From contig NZ_GL379771.1 in NCBI RefSeq assembly GCF_000143765.1, forward strand, positions 806,001 to 870,000: a stretch of DNA of 64,000 nt, read 5' to 3'. The notes under the pieces are model-generated. The model saw nothing but the letters and a program-made list of their open reading frames with translations, made no database searches and was not told the DNA's origin. Origin of the DNA: Sphingobacterium spiritivorum ATCC 33861. GTDB lineage: Bacteria > Bacteroidota > Bacteroidia > Sphingobacteriales > Sphingobacteriaceae. Position 1 is the first letter of the stretch. Every line of letters starts with the position of its first letter. Positions 7,885 through 17,000 of the stretch are shown one piece after another. The translations under genes were made by a program, and so were the position numbers.

Positions 7885-9648
7885 GTGAGCGATCAAAAAA
7901 TAACAGGAAAAACATACGACAGTAAGCTATTAAAGCGCATGATCAAATATATGCGCCCCTATCAGACCGTATTCTGGATTTCGGTCGTATTGACTATTTT
8001 GCTTGCAGCCGTAGCGCCCGCCCTACCCTTGCTCATCGAGCACACCCTAGACAAATATATTCTCACAGACGACGCATCAGGACTTAATAACATGCTGATT
8101 GCGATGTTGGGACTTCTGGTTTTACAAACCATCATCCGGTATTTTCATACATTAATGACCAATACTCTTGGACAATCTGTAATCAGAGATATACGTATTG
8201 AAGTATTTAATCACATCACTAATCTCAGGCTCAAATACTTCGACAATACCCCAATAGGAAGGCTTATCACACGTACAATATCCGATCTGGAAACGATATC
8301 CAATATTTTCTCAGAAGGGCTTATACAGATTATAGGGGACCTGCTGCAACTACTGGTGATACTTATAGTCATGTTCTACACCGATTGGAAGCTCACCCTT
8401 ATCGTGCTCATTCCTATGCCACTGATGGTGGCAGCGACCTACATTTTTAAAGAGGCGATGAAATCTGCTTTTCAGGATGTACGGAAGTGGGTGGCTAATC
8501 TCAATACATTTTTGCAGGAGCATATCTCAGGGATGGGTATTATTCAATACTTTGCCCGGGAAAAACAAGAGTTACATAAGTTTAAAGACATTAACTCCCA
8601 CCACCGCAACGCACACATCCGTGCCAACTGGTACTTTTCTATATTTTTCCCGGTATTAGAACTCATCATGGCCATAGCACTTGGTCTTCTGGTTTGGTTC
8701 GGATCCAGACAGATTATCGCAGATGTGATATCCCCAGGGGTAGTAGTAGCATTTATCATGTATATAAATATGATATTCAGACCTATACGCGAGCTTATAG
8801 ATAAATTCAACACCCTGCAGATGGGCATGGTCAGTGCTGAAAGAATCTTTGATGTACTGGACACCGATGAAGCGACTCCCAATGCGGGTACACTTAAACC
8901 GGAAACTGTCAAAGGAGAAATCGAATTTAAAAATGTCTGGTTTGCCTACAATGATGAAAACTGGGTATTAAAAGATGTAAGCTTCAAAGTACAGCCGGGA
9001 GAAACACTTGCGCTTGTGGGTGCCACAGGTGCTGGTAAATCCTCTACAATCAATATCCTGAGTCGTTTTTACGAAATCAATAAAGGACAGATCCTCCTGG
9101 ACGGGATAGATATACGTGAATATGAACTCAATTACCTGCGCAAGACTATTGCCACTGTACTGCAGGATGTTTTTCTATTCTCAGATTCCATCCGAAAGAA
9201 TATCAATCTGAATGAAGACAGCATTTCGAATGAGAAAATAATCGATGCAGCGAGACAGGTCGGTGCTTATGATTTTATTCAGCGTCTACCCGGAGGATTT
9301 GACTATGAGGTAATGGAACGCGGAGCGACATTATCAGCAGGCCAGGCACAACTTATCTCTTTTATCAGAGCACTGGTCCACGATCCTAAAATACTGATAC
9401 TGGATGAAGCAACTTCTTCTGTAGATACCGAAACGGAGGAGCTGATCCAGTCAGCTATTGACAACCTTATGAAAGGAAGAACCGCCATTGTCATTGCACA
9501 CAGATTGTCAACAATCCAGAAAGCAGACAAAATTATTGTGCTCGATAAAGGTGAGATCAAAGAGATCGGCAACCATCATGAACTGCTCGCTATAGACGGA
9601 TTCTATAAGAAACTATACGACCTTCAATTCCATTCGGCCGGTATCTGA
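7885..9648 (+). CDS. MsbA/LmrA-type ABC exporter (fused membrane and ATPase domains)
   Basis: A 587-residue half-transporter working as a homodimer in the inner membrane. The N-terminal half has six hydrophobic segments and the coupling-region sequence LRLKYFDNTPIGRLITR. The C-terminal ATPase has Walker A GATGAGKSS at about 379-387, Walker B ILILDEATSSVD, and the H-loop in IVIAHRLSTI. The signature motif reads LSAGQAQL instead of LSGGQ. The start is GTG, eight bases after truA. The substrate is not evident; lipid or drug export is typical of the family. A strong terminator follows. Confidence 0.93.
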   Translation: MSDQKITGKTYDSKLLKRMIKYMRPYQTVFWISVVLTILLAAVAPALPLLIEHTLDKYILTDDASGLNNMLIAMLGLLVLQTIIRYFHTLMTNTLGQSVIRDIRIEVFNHITNLRLKYFDNTPIGRLITRTISDLETISNIFSEGLIQIIGDLLQLLVILIVMFYTDWKLTLIVLIPMPLMVAATYIFKEAMKSAFQDVRKWVANLNTFLQEHISGMGIIQYFAREKQELHKFKDINSHHRNAHIRANWYFSIFFPVLELIMAIALGLLVWFGSRQIIADVISPGVVVAFIMYINMIFRPIRELIDKFNTLQMGMVSAERIFDVLDTDEATPNAGTLKPETVKGEIEFKNVWFAYNDENWVLKDVSFKVQPGETLALVGATGAGKSSTINILSRFYEINKGQILLDGIDIREYELNYLRKTIATVLQDVFLFSDSIRKNINLNEDSISNEKIIDAARQVGAYDFIQRLPGGFDYEVMERGATLSAGQAQLISFIRALVHDPKILILDEATSSVDTETEELIQSAIDNLMKGRTAIVIAHRLSTIQKADKIIVLDKGEIKEIGNHHELLAIDGFYKKLYDLQFHSAGI

Positions 9649-9684
9649 TAAATTCAGATGTATGAGCTGAAAATTTTATTATAA

Positions 9685-9724
9685 ACAAAAGCGGAGTTTT
9701 CTATATAAAAAACCCCGCTTTTGT
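9685..9724. terminator. Bidirectional terminator between ABC exporter and M3 peptidase
   Basis: A 16-base arm ACAAAAGCGGAGTTTT (9685-9700) pairs with AAAACCCCGCTTTTGT (9709-9724) with one mismatch. A/T-rich ends allow termination of both converging genes. Confidence 0.85.
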
Positions 9725-9736
9725 TTTGTGATGTGA

Positions 9737-11851
9737 TTAGTTCAATCCTCTTTTCTTCATCAGGTAGACCGGATTCGGATCTGCACCTCTGAAGGTGCGA
9801 TACATTTGTGCCGGGTTTCCTGTTCCTCCTCTTTCAAGAATATTTCTTCTGAAAGAAGCGGCAGTGCCCTGATCATACAATCCTTTTTCTTTGAATGCTG
9901 CGAAAGCATCTGAATCCAATACCTCAGACCAGATATAAGCATAATACCCTGCCGAATACCCTCCTGAGAAAATATGTTCAAAATAAGTACTTCTATATCT
10001 CGGGATAATAGAGTTGATAAGTCCGATCTTGTTCATTGCTCCTTTCTCAAAAGCATTGATATCTTCTTTAACAGGAGCTGTAATCGTGTGGTAATTCATA
10101 TCCAGTAAGGATGCAGCCAAATATTCTACAGTAGCAAAGCCCTGATCAAATGTGCCGGCCTTTTGCATCTTAGAAATCAGCGAATCCGGGATTGCTTCTC
10201 CGGTTTTGTAATGTTTGGCATATACTTTCAATACTTCAGGATCTGCCGCCCAGTTTTCCATGATCTGTGAAGGAAGTTCCACAAAATCTCTCGGTACCGA
10301 TGTACCGGCCAGACTTTTATATTTAACATTAGACAATAATCCGTGCAGCGCATGTCCGAATTCGTGGAATAAAGTTGTTGCTTCATCAAATGTAAGCAAT
10401 GCAGGTTCATCCCCTATTGGTTTGGTAAAATTACATACAATAGAAATAACAGGAGCGACACGCTTGCCCTCTTTTCTATATTGTGAACGGTAGGATGTCA
10501 TCCATGCTCCGCCTTTTTTAGAAGCTCTCGGAAAGAAGTCTGCATATAACAGCCCCAGATGTGAACCATCTTTATCTTTCACCTCATATACTTCCACTTC
10601 GGGGTGATAGACCGGTACATTATTTAAAGCGACAAACGTGAGACCGTATAACTTATTTGCTACAGAGAAAGCCCCTTCACGTACAGATTGCAGACTCAGA
10701 TAAGGCTTGATATCCTCTTCATTCAACGCAAAACGTTTTTTACGGATAATCTCGGCATAGTATCTCCAGTCATATGGTGCTACATTAAATGTATCTTTTG
10801 CAGCAATGATCTCTTTCTGAATATCTGCAGCTTCCACTTTTGCCTTTGCAAGCGCCGGAGTCCACAACTTGTTCAGTAAATCATATACATTAGCCGGATT
10901 CTCCGCCATAGATTCAGACAATACATAAGCGGCATGATTTGCGAAGCCTAATAATTTAGCCTTTTCCAAACGCAGATTTGCAATTTTGCGAACAATCTCT
11001 TTATTGTCTGCGTCATTTCCGTTATTTCCTCTCAGGCTGTAAGCTTCCCATATTTTCTTACGCAGATCTCTGTTCTTGGCATATTGCAGAAATGGCATGA
11101 TTGAAGGATTCTTCAATGTAAATACCCATTTATCTTTCAGACCCTTTGCCTTCGCAGCTTCTGCAGCAGCCGCTTTCAGATCAGAGGTCAGCCCTTCCAG
11201 ATCCGCCTCTTTATCAATAACCAATTCGAATGCATTGGTTTCTTTTAATACGTTTTGCCCAAACTGAGTGGTCAGTACAGACATCTCTGCATTGATTTTT
11301 TTCAGCTTTTCTTTATCTTGGTCCTTCAGACCCGCTCCCGAACGTATAAATCTTTTGTATGTTTCTTCCAGTAACTTATTATCTTCTGCATCCAGTCCGA
11401 GTGTCTGTTTCTTTTCCCATATCGTTTTGATTTTGCCAAAAAGGGTAGAATTTAATGTAATCTCATCATTATGCGCAGACAATACAGGAGCCATACTTTT
11501 GGCTAAAGCCTGAATAGTGTCGTTCGTATTTGCTAAATTAAGATTAGAAAATATAGTGGAAACCTGCCTCAACAAACCTCCTGCATTTTCTAAAGCCAGA
11601 ATAGTATTTGCAAAAGTTGGTTCGCCTATATTATTAACAATAGAGTCAATTTCCAGTTTATGTTGTTTTAATGCTTCATCAAATGCAGGCTTAAAATGCT
11701 CATCTTTTATCTTGTCAAAAGGAGGTACATTGAAAGGTGTATCATAGGTTAAAAGTAAAGGGTTGGTCGTTTCTGTCTTCTGTTCATTAGTACAACCGAC
11801 CACAGTTGCCGCAATGATCATGAACATGGGCAAAAAGCTTTTTTTATTCAT
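9737..11851 (-). CDS. M3-family zinc metallopeptidase lipoprotein (peptidyl-dipeptidase Dcp-like)
   Basis: A periplasmic or membrane-anchored oligopeptidase of about 704 residues. The zinc site is HEFGHALHGLLS (His at about 496). The third ligand Glu lies downstream in the region DFVELPSQIMENWA, which is characteristic of M3 enzymes of the Dcp/OpdA type. The chosen ATG at 11851 gives a lipoprotein signal MNKKSFLPMFMIIAATVVGC. The frame opens eight codons earlier, but that start would put charged residues before the signal. The C-terminus NPVYLMKKRGLN matches bacterial Dcp-like ends. A -7 box lies about 35 bases upstream. The Dcp subtype is inferred from overall likeness. Confidence 0.92.
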   Translation of the reverse strand: MNKKSFLPMFMIIAATVVGCTNEQKTETTNPLLLTYDTPFNVPPFDKIKDEHFKPAFDEALKQHKLEIDSIVNNIGEPTFANTILALENAGGLLRQVSTIFSNLNLANTNDTIQALAKSMAPVLSAHNDEITLNSTLFGKIKTIWEKKQTLGLDAEDNKLLEETYKRFIRSGAGLKDQDKEKLKKINAEMSVLTTQFGQNVLKETNAFELVIDKEADLEGLTSDLKAAAAEAAKAKGLKDKWVFTLKNPSIMPFLQYAKNRDLRKKIWEAYSLRGNNGNDADNKEIVRKIANLRLEKAKLLGFANHAAYVLSESMAENPANVYDLLNKLWTPALAKAKVEAADIQKEIIAAKDTFNVAPYDWRYYAEIIRKKRFALNEEDIKPYLSLQSVREGAFSVANKLYGLTFVALNNVPVYHPEVEVYEVKDKDGSHLGLLYADFFPRASKKGGAWMTSYRSQYRKEGKRVAPVISIVCNFTKPIGDEPALLTFDEATTLFHEFGHALHGLLSNVKYKSLAGTSVPRDFVELPSQIMENWAADPEVLKVYAKHYKTGEAIPDSLISKMQKAGTFDQGFATVEYLAASLLDMNYHTITAPVKEDINAFEKGAMNKIGLINSIIPRYRSTYFEHIFSGGYSAGYYAYIWSEVLDSDAFAAFKEKGLYDQGTAASFRRNILERGGTGNPAQMYRTFRGADPNPVYLMKKRGLN

Positions 11852-11884
11852 TTCCGTTTCTTGATTTGTTTTCAATGTTTTTTA

Positions 11885-11892
11885 CAAAGTTA
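11885..11892 (-). promoter_or_regulatory. -7 element of the M3 peptidase gene
   Basis: TAACTTTG on the minus strand matches TAnnTTTG. Transcription would start near 11881, 30 bases before the ATG at 11851. No clear TTG lies at the -33 position. Confidence 0.5.
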
Positions 11893-12037
11893 ACAATTCC
11901 ACCCGGATTGAGTGTCTTCAGTGAGCACAAAGACTCTTTACTTTCAGAAATTTATCAGATTTTTGTAAAACAAATACGCAGATGTAACTATTATCAAAAT
12001 ATTACGTCTATTAGCATAATAATTAGCAATTTAAAAG

Positions 12038-13144
12038 ATGAATAGTGTATCTCGCTTCTTCTGGTACTGTGCCGGCGTACATCAGGACACCCTGATAAAA
12101 TATCCTGAAGAACATAATAAATATGTCAGTATTGGGGCCACGATATTCTTCACCGGGCTTTTTGCAGCTCTTTCCGGCGGATATGCATTATACTTTGTTT
12201 TTAGTGGGAATCCGCTTTCTGTTGTATATGCGATACTTTTCGGACTTATTTGGGGCCTGGCAATCTTTAATCTCGACCGTTACATCGTGCTGAGTATTGA
12301 TAAAACTAAAGGAAGCGGTAAGCAGTTTCTTCAGGCTTTTCCGCGTATCTTACTGGCCATTCTTGTCGGGGTTGTTATTTCCAGACCTCTCGAGTTAAAG
12401 ATATTTGATAAAGAGATCCGTGAACATCTGCGAGGTTCATATCTGAGCCAGCAGCGGGCAAAAATAGATACCCTCAATCAGACATTTGAGAATAAATACG
12501 CAACGGAATACGGGCAGCTCAACGGATTAAAAAAACAGGCAGACTCATTAGACAGCAACATAAAGTCAGATAAGCAAAAACTTAATTTCGAAATCTTTGG
12601 CAACAAAACAACAGAGACTTCCGGTGTCATGGGATACGGACCTTATGCCAAAATGAAAGAAGCCCAGCTCAAAAAGCAGGAAATTTATCTCGATACACTC
12701 CGCACACGCATTCAACAAAAAGAAAGCGTACTGCAGGACCGAAAGGCATTCGAGGGTATACTGGATCAAAAACTACTTTCCAATAAAAGCCTGGACAGTG
12801 CAGTCAATATAGCCGGATTTGCAGATCGTAATGCAGCCCTCGGTAACCTCAAATTTAAAGCAGACGGCACGGTTGATCAGGCTACAGAAAATGCTGTACT
12901 TTTCATTGCACTCTTGTTTATATTCTTTGAGTGTCTGCCCGTATTTGTCAAACTTATGAGCGGACGTGATTCCTATGATCAGGCTCTGTTAAGTCAGCGT
13001 GAGATTCACGACTATGAATCACATACAAGTATCGCTGTAGAGAAAAGCGCTATTGATAATCTGGAAGGTTTCAGAACAGATGTATCCATCAAAAAACGTA
13101 TGGATAAACTAAATAACGATTATCACCAAGAAAAAGAAGTGTAA
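12038..13144 (+). CDS. DUF4407 membrane protein
   Basis: A 368-residue membrane protein beginning MNSVSRFFWYCAGVHQDTL, the usual start of DUF4407. Two hydrophobic segments (about 32-54 and 62-82) and a third (about 103-120) are followed by a long charged coiled-coil region (about 145-245, with DTLNQTFENKY and KQADSLDSNIKSDKQ). A last membrane segment (about 288-308, VLFIALLFIFFECLPVFVKL) comes before a cytoplasmic tail. The topology suggests a large periplasmic coiled coil between membrane helices. Function is unknown and no operon partner is seen. Confidence 0.85.
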   Translation: MNSVSRFFWYCAGVHQDTLIKYPEEHNKYVSIGATIFFTGLFAALSGGYALYFVFSGNPLSVVYAILFGLIWGLAIFNLDRYIVLSIDKTKGSGKQFLQAFPRILLAILVGVVISRPLELKIFDKEIREHLRGSYLSQQRAKIDTLNQTFENKYATEYGQLNGLKKQADSLDSNIKSDKQKLNFEIFGNKTTETSGVMGYGPYAKMKEAQLKKQEIYLDTLRTRIQQKESVLQDRKAFEGILDQKLLSNKSLDSAVNIAGFADRNAALGNLKFKADGTVDQATENAVLFIALLFIFFECLPVFVKLMSGRDSYDQALLSQREIHDYESHTSIAVEKSAIDNLEGFRTDVSIKKRMDKLNNDYHQEKEV

Positions 13145-13176
13145 TAACTCTTAGATCTGTTTATTAAAATTACAGT

Positions 13177-13207
13177 AAAAGACATTATGTTAATAATGCT
13201 GTCTTTT
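13177..13207 (+). terminator. Probable terminator after the DUF4407 gene
   Basis: AAAAGACA (13177-13184) pairs with TGTCTTTT (13200-13207). Part of the interior (TTAT/ATAA) also pairs, and the hairpin ends in a short T run. It lies about 30 bases after the stop. The stem is interrupted, so confidence is moderate. Confidence 0.5.
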
Positions 13208-13332
13208 CAGAATAAAAATCTATACAACACTCCTTTAACACATTTTAGCAACCCATACAGATATATTGGCTTCATTTTTGGATAATTAATGAGACCCGGA
13301 CTTCGATCTGAAGTACGGATTATATTAAGATT

Positions 13333-13338
13333 AGGAGG
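13333..13338 (+). promoter_or_regulatory. Perfect Shine-Dalgarno AGGAGG
   Basis: AGGAGG lies six bases before the ATG of the racemase-like gene. This is unusual here, as most genes in the window have no such site. A palindrome ACTTC-GATCT-GAAGT lies just upstream at 13300-13314. Confidence 0.6.
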
Positions 13339-13344
13339 TACAAA

Positions 13345-14088
13345 ATGATTGGAATCGTCGGAGGATCCAGACCACTTGCCGGACTGGAGCTTATCAAAAA
13401 AATATTGGAAGAAACAATTGCATCCACAGATCAGGATCACCTGCCTGTGCTTTTGTCTTCGCAACCTCATCGTATCGCGGACCGCACGCAGTATTTACTT
13501 GATAATACACGCACAAATCCGGCATATGCGATAGCGGAAATTATAAGTGAACTGGAACAATCCGGAGCGACTGTAGTTGGCATTCCCTGTCATACCGCAC
13601 ATGCTGTTCCCATATTTGATATCATCCGGTATGAATTACAGAAAAAAGAGCATAAAGTACGTTTGCTGCATATGGTAGAAGAAACATCGGACTATATTGC
13701 AGCACATTTCACTGCGCCTGTAGTCGGCATTCTGACCACAACTGGAATCCGTAACACAGGGCTTTACAATCACGTATTTGCAGCAAAAGGCTTAAAAGTT
13801 ATTCAACCTCCTGAGGAATGGCAGGAGAAAATCCAGGCGGCAATACATGATGAGCAGTACGGAATCAAAGCCAGCTCCTCTCCTGTTACAAACCGCGCAA
13901 AAGAAGAATTGGTAGCTGCGATCCACGAACTCAAAAAAGAAGGTGCTACAGTTATTATATTAGGATGTACAGAATTATCCGGGGCACTTCGTGAAAAAGA
14001 AATCTCAGGTCTGCCGCTTGTAGATCCCAATCGGATCCTTGCACGTGCACTGATACGGACAGTTGCTCCGGAAAAACTTAAAGACTAA
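13345..14088 (+). CDS. Aspartate/glutamate racemase family protein
   Basis: A 247-residue two-domain racemase-like protein. Both catalytic cysteines are present, in GIPCHTAHAVP (about residue 77-87) and IILGCTELSGAL (about 206-217), so cofactor-independent racemisation is plausible. The N-terminus MIGIVGGSRPLAG replaces the usual GGMGPLAT loop, and PCHTAH has His where many members have Asn, so substrate preference may differ from L-Asp. A perfect AGGAGG precedes the ATG. It stands alone and ends in a strong terminator. Aspartate racemase is the likeliest activity but is not proven. Confidence 0.85.
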   Translation: MIGIVGGSRPLAGLELIKKILEETIASTDQDHLPVLLSSQPHRIADRTQYLLDNTRTNPAYAIAEIISELEQSGATVVGIPCHTAHAVPIFDIIRYELQKKEHKVRLLHMVEETSDYIAAHFTAPVVGILTTTGIRNTGLYNHVFAAKGLKVIQPPEEWQEKIQAAIHDEQYGIKASSSPVTNRAKEELVAAIHELKKEGATVIILGCTELSGALREKEISGLPLVDPNRILARALIRTVAPEKLKD

Positions 14089-14094
14089 GTAATT

Positions 14095-14137
14095 AAATAA
14101 AATCGGTGTTATCTTCAGGATAACACCGATTTTATTT
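14095..14137 (+). terminator. Strong terminator after the racemase gene
   Basis: A perfect stem of 19 bases (arms 14095-14113 and 14119-14137) encloses a 5-base loop and runs into a T-rich tract. Confidence 0.9.
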
Positions 14138-14197
14138 TTTTGCGCATTCTTACTAAAATTCTATATTTACGATTGAAAACATTATTAAGCTAAAACT

Positions 14198-14533
14198 ATG
14201 GATGCACAAAGAGTGGACAGTTATTTAATAACTCAGGTCAAATTTTTCTCACCTCAACATCTTAATCTGTTGAGAGAGCAAATGCTGCAAATGGATGAAA
14301 GTCGGTTTGTACAAATACAGATGCTGTCCTTCAACGATCCTATGATTACCCTGTTGATCTCGATCTTTGCAGGTTCATTTGGTATAGATCGTTTCATTAT
14401 AGGAGATACAGGTCTCGGAATCGGAAAGTTATTGACTTGTGGTGGTCTGGGTATCTGGACAATCATTGACTGGTTCCTGATTATGGATGCTACGAAAGAA
14501 AAGAATTTCAGAAAAATAGCAGCTCTGCTATAG
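14198..14533 (+). CDS. TM2 domain protein
   Basis: A 111-residue membrane protein. The C-terminal half carries the TM2 pattern: a first helix (PMITLLISIFAGSFGIDRFIIG), a short turn with DTGLGIGKLLTCGG, and a second helix (LGIWTIIDWFLIM). The Asp-Arg-Phe in the turn is characteristic of the family. The N-terminal 45 residues are predicted helical and cytoplasmic. The function of bacterial TM2 proteins is not established. A near-consensus -7 box TATATTTA lies at 14162-14169. After the stop a 9-base inverted repeat (AATCCGTAC at 14548, GTACGGATT at 14578) could be a weak terminator. Confidence 0.85.
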   Translation: MDAQRVDSYLITQVKFFSPQHLNLLREQMLQMDESRFVQIQMLSFNDPMITLLISIFAGSFGIDRFIIGDTGLGIGKLLTCGGLGIWTIIDWFLIMDATKEKNFRKIAALL

Positions 14534-14616
14534 ATCAATAAGAACATAATCCGTACTGCATTTAATAAAAATATGAGGTACGGATTCGTGTACTTCCCTT
14601 ACCCAACAGGACCATC

Positions 14617-14691
14617 TGTCATTTTGACACCTCCCTGTATGTTATTGTTATTGGCATAAATATTGATGTTTAAACATATAAATACAGGAGG
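14617..14691 (+). promoter_or_regulatory. Control region of the pirin gene: two palindromes and a perfect Shine-Dalgarno
   Basis: TGTCA-TTT-TGACA at 14617-14629 and ATGTTTAAACAT at 14666-14677 are perfect palindromes that could be operators. AGGAGG at 14686-14691 is a full ribosome binding site six bases before the ATG. No regulator gene lies adjacent, so the binding protein is unknown. Confidence 0.45.
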
Positions 14692-14697
14692 TTAATC

Positions 14698-15411
14698 ATG
14701 CAAAAAATAATCCATCGTGCAGAAAACCGCGGTCATGCAGACTTCGGATGGTTAAAAAGTTATCATTCTTTTAGTTTCGGACAATATTACAACCCGGACA
14801 ATATCCATTTCGGCGCACTACGTGTGCTAAATGATGATCATGTAGCAGCAGGTCAGGGATTTGGCCGCCATCCGCATGACAATATGGAGATTGTAAGTAT
14901 CCCGTTATCAGGCACACTTGCTCACAGCGACAGCATGGGTCATCGAAAAGATATACAGACCGGAGATGTACAGATCATGAGTGCCGGCACGGGTATTCAG
15001 CATTCCGAATTCAACGGAAGTAAAACAGATGACGTAAAATTTTTACAAATCTGGATTATACCTAAAGAAGCAGATATCGAGCCGAGATACGATCAGAAAT
15101 CATATGCCCATCTTGACAAAGAGAATAAATGGATTACCATTGTCTCTCCAGATGAAGCAGATGCAAATGCTGTATGGATAAATCAGGATTCCTGGTTCAA
15201 TCTTGCTGATCTGCAAAAAGGAAATACGTTAGCCTATCATTTACACAATCAGACAAACGGCATTTATCTCTTTGTTTTGGAAGGAGATGTTTCAGTTGGA
15301 GGAGAACAGCTTAGCCGCAGAGATGCAATAGGAATACACGACTCAGGCAATGTCAGTATAGAAGCAAATGCAGACGCACAACTTCTTCTGATAGAAGTAC
15401 CCATGTTTTAA
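14698..15411 (+). CDS. Pirin family protein (bicupin, quercetinase-like)
   Basis: A 237-residue bicupin of the pirin/YhaK group. The N-terminal cupin has the metal-binding motif GFGRHPHDNMEIVSIP and the second part GTGIQHSEFN, giving the usual three His and one Glu. The C-terminal cupin (about 145-237) lacks metal ligands, as in relatives. Known members hydrolyse or oxidise quercetin-like flavonoids or act as redox sensors, and the physiological role here is open. It is monocistronic: terminators lie before and after it. Confidence 0.93.
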   Translation: MQKIIHRAENRGHADFGWLKSYHSFSFGQYYNPDNIHFGALRVLNDDHVAAGQGFGRHPHDNMEIVSIPLSGTLAHSDSMGHRKDIQTGDVQIMSAGTGIQHSEFNGSKTDDVKFLQIWIIPKEADIEPRYDQKSYAHLDKENKWITIVSPDEADANAVWINQDSWFNLADLQKGNTLAYHLHNQTNGIYLFVLEGDVSVGGEQLSRRDAIGIHDSGNVSIEANADAQLLLIEVPMF

Positions 15412-15440
15412 ATAAACTGATCCACAATATTGTTAATTGA

Positions 15441-15468
15441 GGGTCTGACATATCGTCGGACCCTTTTT
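15441..15468 (+). terminator. Terminator after the pirin gene
   Basis: GGGTCTGAC (15441-15449) pairs with GTCGGACCC (15455-15463) with one G-T pair, and is followed by TTTTTAATT. Confidence 0.85.
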
Positions 15469-15520
15469 AATTAAAACTTTGTTTAGCATTTGATGGTTTT
15501 ATATATAAAATATCCCGACT

Positions 15521-16942
15521 ATGGCAGAAGCGCCCCGTACACCTTTAGCACAAATATCTTCTCTATACTGCAGACAACTGGACTACAAGGAAAAAACCAG
15601 ACAGCTATCCGTAGAGCAACGCATTTCCCTTCTTCGCAGTTTGGGTAAACAAATAGAAAACAATCATTCTGCAATTACGAAAGCTTTACATCTGGATTTC
15701 AGAAAGAATACCTTTGAAACAGATTATACCGAAATCTACGTTGTCCAATCTACGATAAAACATATCTGCAGGAACCTAAAAAGATGGGCTCAAAACCGAA
15801 AGGTAAAGAACAACCTGATGTATATCACGACACGCTCCTACCTCCAATATGAGCCAAAGGGTAGTTCTCTTATCATTACGCCATGGAACTATCCGTTTCA
15901 GATTCCGCTGATGCAAACAATCAGCAGTATAGCTGCCGGCAATACTGTTATGCTGAAGTTATCCGAATACGTTCCCCATACCAATGTGATAGTAGAAGAA
16001 ATTATCCGTTCTGTATTTAAACAGGAGCATGTTACAGTTATTAACGGACAAGCTGAAGAAACTACGCATTTACTAAATCTCAAATTTGACCATATTCATT
16101 TTACAGGTTCACCAAAGGTAGGTAAGATCGTGATGCAGGCAGCCTCTGCACACCTTTCAGATATAACATTAGAATTAGGCGGCAAATCACCTGTATTTAT
16201 AGATAAAGATGTAAATCTGCGACAGATAGTACGAAATCTGATATGGGGCAAATTCGTAAATGCAGGACAAACCTGTATTGCCCCCGACTATGTACTTATA
16301 GACAAAAACCTGAAGGATACATTTGAAAAAATATTACCGGAAGAAGTGATAATGGCTTTCGGAACATCTGCAGAGCAATCGCCGGATCTGGCCCGTATCA
16401 TCAATGACAGGCAATTTGACCGCCTGGATACGGCTCTCAAAAAAGCTGTTCAAGCAGGAGCGCGGATACTGACAGGTGGTGAAACAAATAAGACATCGCT
16501 TTATATAGCTCCCACAGTAGTGACAGACATGCCTGCAGACAGCAGCTTAATGACAGAAGAAATCTTTGGGCCCATATTACCGGTTGTTTACTATGACACT
16601 GTAGACGAAGCATTGACGCTTGTATCCCGGAAAGAAAAACCTCTGGCGCTCTATATCTTCAGTAACAACAGGCATTATACGGATACGGTTCTCAGGAATA
16701 CAACTGCCGGCTCTACGGCGGTAAATGATATGCTGATTCAGTATATGCACCCCAATCTTCCGTTTGGCGGAGTCAATCATTCGGGAATAGGACAGTCCTT
16801 CGGACAATATGGTTTCAAATCGTTTTCACATGAAAGAACTGTAGTTTCAGGCAGCAAAAACCTTCCGTTATCCCGGATATTCTGGTATCCCTACACTGCA
16901 AAAACCAGAAAACTGTTCAATTTTATAAAACGTTTCCTGTAA
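15521..16942 (+). CDS. Aldehyde dehydrogenase, class 3 type
   Basis: A 473-residue NAD(P)-dependent aldehyde dehydrogenase. The general base is E218 in LELGGKSP, and the nucleophile is C252 in NAGQTCIAPDY. The coenzyme-binding HFTGSPKVGK (about 191-200) and EEIFGPILPV are also intact. Its length, the lack of an N-terminal extension and a C-terminus ending in a hydrophobic, basic tail (TRKLFNFIKRFL) fit the class 3/fatty aldehyde subgroup, whose tail can attach to membranes. The natural substrate is probably a medium- or long-chain aldehyde, by analogy. The gene is monocistronic. Confidence 0.93.
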   Translation: MAEAPRTPLAQISSLYCRQLDYKEKTRQLSVEQRISLLRSLGKQIENNHSAITKALHLDFRKNTFETDYTEIYVVQSTIKHICRNLKRWAQNRKVKNNLMYITTRSYLQYEPKGSSLIITPWNYPFQIPLMQTISSIAAGNTVMLKLSEYVPHTNVIVEEIIRSVFKQEHVTVINGQAEETTHLLNLKFDHIHFTGSPKVGKIVMQAASAHLSDITLELGGKSPVFIDKDVNLRQIVRNLIWGKFVNAGQTCIAPDYVLIDKNLKDTFEKILPEEVIMAFGTSAEQSPDLARIINDRQFDRLDTALKKAVQAGARILTGGETNKTSLYIAPTVVTDMPADSSLMTEEIFGPILPVVYYDTVDEALTLVSRKEKPLALYIFSNNRHYTDTVLRNTTAGSTAVNDMLIQYMHPNLPFGGVNHSGIGQSFGQYGFKSFSHERTVVSGSKNLPLSRIFWYPYTAKTRKLFNFIKRFL

Positions 16943-16945
16943 ACA

Positions 16946-16980
16946 AAAAAAGAGTTGTCAGAAATCTGACAACTCTTTTT
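16946..16980. terminator. Bidirectional terminator between aldehyde dehydrogenase and bipA
   Basis: AAAAAGAGTTGTCAG pairs with CTGACAACTCTTTTT around a 4-base loop. A and T runs at the ends fit both converging genes. Confidence 0.9.
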
Positions 16981-17000
16981 CTATGTATGATGCGATACGA

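Noticed and set aside
14548..14586. Inverted repeat AATCCGTAC/GTACGGATT after the TM2 gene as a terminator
   Set aside because: The 21-base loop and lack of a T tract make it weak; noted under the TM2 gene only.
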